The position numbers and the translations under genes were made by a program. The notes beneath the pieces were generated by a model that was not told the DNA's origin, ran no database searches, and saw nothing but the letters and a program-made list of their open reading frames with translations. 64,000 nucleotides of DNA, taken from JAFGSI01 sp041287425. Lineage in GTDB: Bacteria; Chloroflexota; Anaerolineae; Anaerolineales; Villigracilaceae. Of the stretch, positions 59,183 through 64,000 are shown piece by piece. Location of the stretch: NCBI GenBank assembly GCA_041287425.1, contig JBEULG010000024.1:27584-91583 (forward strand), read 5' to 3'. Each line of letters starts with the position of its first letter. Positions within the stretch are counted from its first letter, which is position 1.

Positions 59183-59830
59183 TTAGGGGCCGGCCGCGCT
59201 GAAATTGTCGAAGATGATGTCCACGCCGGCCTCAGTGAACGAACCGGCCAGCAAACCCACCTCCCCCTCGGCGTGGTCGCCATCCCGAAAGGTCGCAATC
59301 TCCTGGCCGTTGACCGAGGCGGCCAGGTGGTCGCCGATGCAGTCGAAGGCCAGGTGGTTGGGCGCCACGCCGGTCAGGATGGCCGGGCTGACGGTCATCG
59401 CCTGGCCTCCGAACAAGATGCGGTTGCCACCCGAAACCTTGCCAACGCCGAAGTAGCCGTCGCTGGAAATGATAAAAAAGTAGAAATTGTAAGGGTCGCG
59501 ATAGCGGCAAATCAGCCCAAAGCGGTTGTCGAAGGGGCCCGCCAGCCGCCCGGCATCCACCTCCAGGTGGACGTCCCGGTAGCGGCGCCCGCTCAGCGTC
59601 CACAAATCATAGTTGGCCGTGGTCACGGTGATGCGAAAGGTCCCCTGGTAATAATTCATCTCCCCGACCGGGCTGGAGGCAACCAGCCATCCGCTGGCGG
59701 GCGAGGAGAAATCGTCCCGGAAAGCGGTGCCAGCCGGAAGGGCGGTGGGACTGGCCGTCAGAGTCGTCGGCAGGCAGGCGGTCAGGAGAAAGAGAGAACC
59801 CAAGAAAAGGTATCGGAACAATCGGTGCAT
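59183..59830 (-). CDS. Lipoprotein with concanavalin-like (LamG/DUF1080) domain
   Basis: About 215 residues: signal LGSLFLLTACLPT, a short Thr-rich linker, then a beta-sandwich domain (FRDDFSSPASGWLV, GTFRITVTTANYDLWTLSG, RFGLICRYRDPYNFYFFIIS, DHLAASVNGQEIATFRDGDH, VGLLAGSFTEAGVDIIFDNF). This pattern is common to LamG/3-keto-disaccharide-hydrolase-like sugar-binding folds found alone on Chloroflexi lipoproteins. Start at ATG 59830 is chosen to give a normal signal length; 59857 is also open. Confidence 0.75.
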   Translation of the reverse strand: MHRLFRYLFLGSLFLLTACLPTTLTASPTALPAGTAFRDDFSSPASGWLVASSPVGEMNYYQGTFRITVTTANYDLWTLSGRRYRDVHLEVDAGRLAGPFDNRFGLICRYRDPYNFYFFIISSDGYFGVGKVSGGNRILFGGQAMTVSPAILTGVAPNHLAFDCIGDHLAASVNGQEIATFRDGDHAEGEVGLLAGSFTEAGVDIIFDNFSAAGP

Positions 59831-59870
59831 GAGAGGCGAGAAACCGTTTCTTGTCATCGGCGCTACCGCT

Positions 59871-61271
59871 TCATGGAAAATATTGCTCTAGCAGCCGCTG
59901 CGCCCGCCAGCCGGAAGGGCCGCCAGGGTCGAGAGCGACCGCCTGCTGCAAATAGGTCTGCGCCGCGGGGGCATTGCCGAGGCGGAGGTAGAGCATCCCC
60001 AGGTGCAAGTACGGAGCGGCTTGCTGCGGCGCCAGTTCGACGGCACGGCGCAAGTGTGATTCGGCCTCGTTGTAGTAGCCGACCTCGGTCATCACCTGAC
60101 CGGCGAGGTCATGCGTCTGCCAATCGTCAGGGGCCAGGTCGAGCAGGCGTTCGACCGCCGGCAGGGCGGCCGTTTCGAGAGCGGTTGCATTGCGCAAGCA
60201 AAAGGCGGCCAGGACACGCCAGTAAAGGGGATCGTCGGGGGCAAGGGCTGTCGCCTGCTGATAGGAGGCCAGCGCCCGGATGAGATCGCCCCGGGCCTCC
60301 CAGGCCTCTCCCAGGGCAGCCTGCCAGGCGGGGTTGGACGGTTCGGCCGCCGCGGCCCTGGCATAGTGGACGAGCGCCCGGCCGGCCTCGCCCCGTCGCA
60401 GCCAGTACATGCCCGCCAGCGCCTGAACGAGAACCGAACGCCGGTCGAGGCGCAGCGCCCGCCCGATCTGATAGGCTCCATCCAGGCCTGCCTGCTGGCG
60501 GGCCTCCCCCCACCAGGCCCAGGCCTCGGCATAATCGGGCCGCAAGATGGCCGCCCGCTCAAGCGCCGCCTGCGCCAGATCGAGTTCGCCGAGGGAGAGC
60601 AGGCTGCGGCCCGCCACCACCAGCCAGTAGGCCGGTTCGGCATCGGCCTCCAGCGGACCAAGAGCCGTTCGGAACACCTGCGCCGCCGGCTCATATTCGG
60701 CCTCCAGCCGGGCGGCCAGCAGTAATTCGGGCAAGGCCTCCTGCGGCCGGACGGCGCACAACAGCAGGCCGAGTTCGTAGTGAGCGGTGGCGTCGGCGGG
60801 GACGAGCGCCAGGTAGGCTTGCCAGGCTTCGATGGCCGCCGGGTAGTCGCCCTGTTGGCGGTAGGCGCGCGCCAGGCGCGGCCAGGCCTCCACAGAAGGC
60901 AGAGCCTGCCGCCAGGCATCCAGAGCCGAGGCGACGTCTCCCCTTTGAGCATACAGGTCGCCGCGCGCAAGCCAGCCGGCCGGGGTCAGTTCGCCTTGCC
61001 GCTCGGCACGGGCGAAATAGGTTTCAGCCGTGAGGGCATCGCCGTCCGCCGCGGCAGCCAGCGCGGCCCGTTCCCACAAGCCCGTCTCCCAGGGCAACCG
61101 TTCCGCCGCAGCGGCATAGGCGGCCGCGGCGGGCTGGCCTGCCGCCTCCAGCCGGCGCGCCCGCTCCAGGTTCAGCCAGCCGAACAGCGGACGCGGCGAG
61201 AGAATCGCAGCCAGGAGTCCCAAAAGGACAAAGGCCCGGCCGAGAAGCGGGGGAAAGGAAATGCGGCGCAC
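59871..61271 (-). CDS. TPR-repeat protein, membrane-anchored
   Basis: About 466 residues: one N-terminal membrane helix (LLGRAFVLLGLLAAILS), then roughly ten to twelve tetratricopeptide repeats (for example GDYPAAIEAWQAYLALVPAD, GNAPAAQTYLQQAVALDPGG). Likely an extracytoplasmic scaffold. An ATG at 61289 is in frame, but the TATAAT at 61283-61278 lies inside that extension. The GTG at 61271, 6 nt after it, is therefore the more likely, leaderless start. Confidence 0.8.
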   Translation of the reverse strand: MRRISFPPLLGRAFVLLGLLAAILSPRPLFGWLNLERARRLEAAGQPAAAAYAAAAERLPWETGLWERAALAAAADGDALTAETYFARAERQGELTPAGWLARGDLYAQRGDVASALDAWRQALPSVEAWPRLARAYRQQGDYPAAIEAWQAYLALVPADATAHYELGLLLCAVRPQEALPELLLAARLEAEYEPAAQVFRTALGPLEADAEPAYWLVVAGRSLLSLGELDLAQAALERAAILRPDYAEAWAWWGEARQQAGLDGAYQIGRALRLDRRSVLVQALAGMYWLRRGEAGRALVHYARAAAAEPSNPAWQAALGEAWEARGDLIRALASYQQATALAPDDPLYWRVLAAFCLRNATALETAALPAVERLLDLAPDDWQTHDLAGQVMTEVGYYNEAESHLRRAVELAPQQAAPYLHLGMLYLRLGNAPAAQTYLQQAVALDPGGPSGWRAQRLLEQYFP

Positions 61272-61277
61272 AAGGCA

Positions 61278-61283
61278 ATTATA
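61278..61283 (-). promoter_or_regulatory. TATAAT -10 box, leaderless context
   Basis: On the minus strand TATAAT is followed after 6 nt (TGCCTT) by GTG at 61271. No Shine-Dalgarno and no clear -35. Confidence 0.5.
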
Positions 61284-61318
61284 GCCCATATGAAAATGCT
61301 ATCTTCGCCAGCGCAAAA

Positions 61319-61349
61319 TTGAGATAAACTATCGAAGTAGAAGTATAAT
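61319..61349 (+). promoter_or_regulatory. Promoter of the kinase-like gene
   Basis: TTGAGA (61319-61324), 19 bp, TATAAT (61344-61349). The ATG at 61361 is 11 nt later without a ribosome binding site, so the leader is at most about 5 nt. Confidence 0.5.
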
Positions 61350-61360
61350 CCTGATAGACT

Positions 61361-63694
61361 ATGAACACATTCCTCGGGAATGTTTTTGCCCTTCTGACCA
61401 CGCCTTCGGGCAATTTAATCTATCACCTGTGCCTGGTGGTCTGCATCGGCGGCGCATTGCAGGGCGCCATCCATCACTGGCGGATCAGCCAATTTCCGCA
61501 GGCGCGGCGCACACTGCTGGGATTGGCGGTGCTTCTGGGCCTGCAACTGCTCCAATTCTTCTTCAGCGCTCTCGTCTGGCAGGGACTGCTCGACCCGCAG
61601 ACCGTCCTGCCGCCTCTCGACCGGGCAGTCAGTCTGCTCAGCCTGGTGTGGATCGCCTGGCTGTGGACTTTTCCCGAACCGGTCCGGCTGGCCGACGCGG
61701 CCGTCATCCTGCTGACGATGCTGGCCGTGACCGCCTTTGGCGCCACGCTGGTGTTTTGGAGCCAGACGCCCGGCGTGGACTTCAATCTGTCGATCTTCGA
61801 CCTGGCCTGGCATGCCTTCAGCCTAGCCATCATCTTGCTGAGTCTGGTCATCCTGCTCGTCCGCCGCCCGAACGGCTGGGGCAACGGACTGGCGGTCCTG
61901 CTGCTGGCCTTCTTTGGTCATCTGGCGGGAGCCTTCCTGCCTATGGCGGGAGATTTCCCCGGCGCTTTGCGCCTAGCGCACCTGGCCCTGTTTCCCATCC
62001 TGCTGACCCTGCCCCAGCGTTTTCCTCTCGAATCGTCTTCCTCCTCGCAAACCGCCATCAAAACCGACCAACAAATCCCCGAACGCCGCCGGTACAGCAC
62101 CGACCCCAAGACCTTTCACGCCCTGCTCTCCCTGGCGGGCGAACTGGATCCCGGCAAAATCAGCCGGGCCATGACGCGCGGCATCGCCCAGGCCATGCTG
62201 GCCGACTTGTGCTTCCTGCTCACCCTGAGCGACGACAAGACCCTCAACATCGTCTGCGGTTACGACCTGATTCGGGAAGAGGCCCTCGACGGCACGACAG
62301 TGGACAGGGACAGCATCCCCTTGCTGGCCAACGCCCTCCAGCGCGGCCGTCCCCTGCGCCTGCCGGCCAGCAGCACCTCCTCGGACCTCAGGGGGCTGGG
62401 ACAGATTCTCGGCCTCACCAACCCCGGCCATCTGCTCAGCGTGCCCATCAACGCCTCCGAGCGCAGTCCGCTGGGCGGCCTGTTGCTGCTCTCCCCCTAC
62501 TCGAACCGGCTGTGGAGCGCCGAAGACCAGACCTATCTGACGAATGTCGCCTCGCTATTCGTCCCCATTCTGGAGCGCAGCCAGCGGCTGGCAGCGTTGG
62601 AAGTCGAAAGCGAGAAAAGCCGCGCCGCCATCGAGGAGGCCCGTCGGCGCGCCGAAGAGGCCGAGAAGAAATACGAAGAAATCTCCCAGAAATACGAGGC
62701 CCTCAGCCGACAGGCCGCACAAGTCGAGATGCAGGCCGAGAACATCGCCGCCCTGCTGGCCGTCCAGGAAGAGTCACAGCGCACCATCAATCAACTGCGG
62801 GCCGAATTGGAACAGGTGCGCCAGGGCATCTTGCCGACCGAAACGAGTTCAGCCCAGGTTCAGCAGTTAGAGAACGAACTGCGCCTGACCCTCAAAGAGG
62901 TCGCCCGCCTGCAAAATGCCCTCGCCCAGGCCGAGATGAAAATCCTGGAACTGGAAAAACGTCCCGCCTCGGCCATCTCGAACGAGCAGGCCGAAGTCAT
63001 CGCCTCGATCTCCCAGGAACTGCGCCAGCCGATGTCTTCCATCGTCGGCTACACAGACCTGCTGCTCGGCGAATCGGTCGGCATTCTGGGCGCATTGCAG
63101 CGCAAATTCGTCGAACGCATCAAGGGGTCCACCGAACGAATCGGCAGCCTGATCGAAGATTTGATTCAGTTGACCACCCTCGAAGCCGGACGCATGGACC
63201 TGAAGCCCGAACCCGTCGATATCAACCTCATCATTGACAACGCCATGGCCTACACCAGCACGCAAATCCGCGAGAAGAACATCACCATGCGGCTGGACGT
63301 GCCCAGCGTTCCGCCCCAAATCCAGACCGACCGCGAGGCCTTGCAACAAATCCTGATTCACCTTCTGCAAAACGCCAGCGCCGCCACACCGGCCGAAGGG
63401 ACGATCACGCTGCGGGTCCAGATGCAGAAGGAAAAGAACCAGAATTACCTCCTGCTCCAGGTTTCGGACACCGGCGGCGGCATCAGCGCCGAGGACATTC
63501 CGCGCGTCTTCGCCCGCCGCTACCGGGCCGACAACTCACTCATCCAGGGCCTGGGCGATACGGGCGTGGGCCTCTCCATCGCCAAGACCCTGGTCGAGGC
63601 CCAGCACGGACGCATCTGGGTTGAGACCGAAGCCGGCGTCGGCTCGACTTTCAGCGTCCTGCTGCCGGTCACCCCCTCCGAAGAGAAGCCATGA
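61361..63694 (+). CDS. Histidine-kinase-like protein with Gln in the H-box
   Basis: A 777-residue protein: seven to eight membrane helices (about 10-220), a GAF-like domain (about 245-405), a long coiled coil (about 410-540), then HisKA and HATPase_c. The H-box reads SISQELRQPMSSIVGYTDLL: Gln552 is where the phospho-acceptor His should be. The ATPase domain looks complete: N-box LLQNASAA, G1 VSDTGGGIS, G2 GLGDTGVGLSIAKTLVE. It therefore cannot autophosphorylate in the normal way and may sense or regulate without phosphotransfer. It overlaps the next gene by 4 nt (ATGA). Confidence 0.85.
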   Translation: MNTFLGNVFALLTTPSGNLIYHLCLVVCIGGALQGAIHHWRISQFPQARRTLLGLAVLLGLQLLQFFFSALVWQGLLDPQTVLPPLDRAVSLLSLVWIAWLWTFPEPVRLADAAVILLTMLAVTAFGATLVFWSQTPGVDFNLSIFDLAWHAFSLAIILLSLVILLVRRPNGWGNGLAVLLLAFFGHLAGAFLPMAGDFPGALRLAHLALFPILLTLPQRFPLESSSSSQTAIKTDQQIPERRRYSTDPKTFHALLSLAGELDPGKISRAMTRGIAQAMLADLCFLLTLSDDKTLNIVCGYDLIREEALDGTTVDRDSIPLLANALQRGRPLRLPASSTSSDLRGLGQILGLTNPGHLLSVPINASERSPLGGLLLLSPYSNRLWSAEDQTYLTNVASLFVPILERSQRLAALEVESEKSRAAIEEARRRAEEAEKKYEEISQKYEALSRQAAQVEMQAENIAALLAVQEESQRTINQLRAELEQVRQGILPTETSSAQVQQLENELRLTLKEVARLQNALAQAEMKILELEKRPASAISNEQAEVIASISQELRQPMSSIVGYTDLLLGESVGILGALQRKFVERIKGSTERIGSLIEDLIQLTTLEAGRMDLKPEPVDINLIIDNAMAYTSTQIREKNITMRLDVPSVPPQIQTDREALQQILIHLLQNASAATPAEGTITLRVQMQKEKNQNYLLLQVSDTGGGISAEDIPRVFARRYRADNSLIQGLGDTGVGLSIAKTLVEAQHGRIWVETEAGVGSTFSVLLPVTPSEEKP

Positions 63695-64000
63695 AAAGCG
63701 CCCGGCAGGTGTTCAGCGGTCTGGCAATCGCCCTGGCCTCCTCCGTCCTTATCCTGGGAGGCCTTTCGCTCTCCCTGGCAGAGGGCCACATGCTGGCGCC
63801 GACGCCGACCCTGCCCCCCACCGCCACGCCGACCTGGGCCTCTTTCACGCTGCCGCCGCCCAACACCGCCACGCCCATTCCTCCCACCGAAACGCCCACC
63901 CTGCCCCCCACCCCCACCACCTGCCCGCCGCCTTTCAACTGGATTCCCTACCAGGTCCAGGCAGGGGATAGCCTCGAAGGCCTCGCCCAGCGTTACCGCA
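63691..64000 (+). CDS. LysM-domain secreted protein, N-terminal part (runs off window)
   Basis: The first ~103 codons are inside the window. There is an N-terminal membrane segment (about 9-31), a Thr/Pro-rich linker of ATPT/TPTLPPT type, then the start of a LysM domain (YQVQAGDSLEGLAQRYR). The ATG overlaps the kinase-like gene's stop. The rest, including any enzymatic domain, is outside the window. Confidence 0.8.
   Translation, partial: MKSARQVFSGLAIALASSVLILGGLSLSLAEGHMLAPTPTLPPTATPTWASFTLPPPNTATPIPPTETPTLPPTPTTCPPPFNWIPYQVQAGDSLEGLAQRYR

Overview
The window is one continuous piece of a GC-rich bacterial chromosome with about 60 protein genes, one tRNA and no phage, IS, rRNA or CRISPR sequence that I can see. 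The best guess for the host is a Chloroflexota bacterium of the Anaerolineae type. This is an inference from many secreted lipoproteins with Thr/Pro-rich linkers, LysM/M23 wall proteins, hypCDE, many GAF/PAS signalling proteins and consensus -10 boxes placed directly before start codons. No marker gene settles it.

Layout. 1-2304: three small membrane proteins, one LiaF-like. 2493-6247: a NifU-type protein and an HTH-less cyclic-nucleotide-binding protein, divergent from an ECF sigma factor/anti-sigma pair followed by a zinc ribbon, a protein disulfide oxidoreductase, a TlpA-like thioredoxin and an OsmC protein (a thiol/redox cluster). 6266-10851: three tandem paralogous LysM + M23 lipoproteins. 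10898-14181: GH13 glucosidase, ROK fructokinase, pyroglutamyl peptidase. 14331-20057: PAS/GAF/HD-GYP protein, bifunctional FtcD, M23 lipoprotein. 20054-23779: consensus promoter, SAM-I riboswitch with terminator, then metY, metA and an aminotransferase. 23822-29870: Atg22-like MFS protein, hypCDE, AlkZ-like winged-helix protein, YeiH-type transporter with an overlooked 41-residue membrane protein. 29998-34491: two tandem acyltransferases, a GNAT protein, a sugar symporter. 34561-37409: TldE and TldD. 37613-37687: tRNA-Pro(CGG) with its own promoter and terminator.

The most interesting region is 37937-50161, ten genes all on the minus strand. Read from the promoter they are 8-oxoguanine deaminase, adenine deaminase, GntR/UTRA regulator, an ATCase-like transcarbamylase, a YgeW-like transcarbamylase, carbamate kinase, and a BMP-type nucleoside ABC importer (binding protein, ATPase, two permeases). 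A near-consensus promoter with a perfect 17-bp palindrome over the expected start site lies before the first gene. I propose a purine import and catabolism operon that recovers ATP from carbamoyl phosphate, with two different transcarbamylases acting in the catabolic direction. The ATCase-like enzyme appears to lack the aspartate side-chain arginine.

50300-64000: secreted lipoproteins (PPC, SH3-like, GH16), an ATP-grasp protein, an ABC-2 exporter, folD, mtaB, a lipoprotein, a TPR protein, a kinase-like protein whose H-box His is Gln, and the start of another LysM protein. Several genes (9290, 10851, 10898, 52514, 61271) have a -10 box only 6-7 nt before the start codon, which points to leaderless mRNAs.
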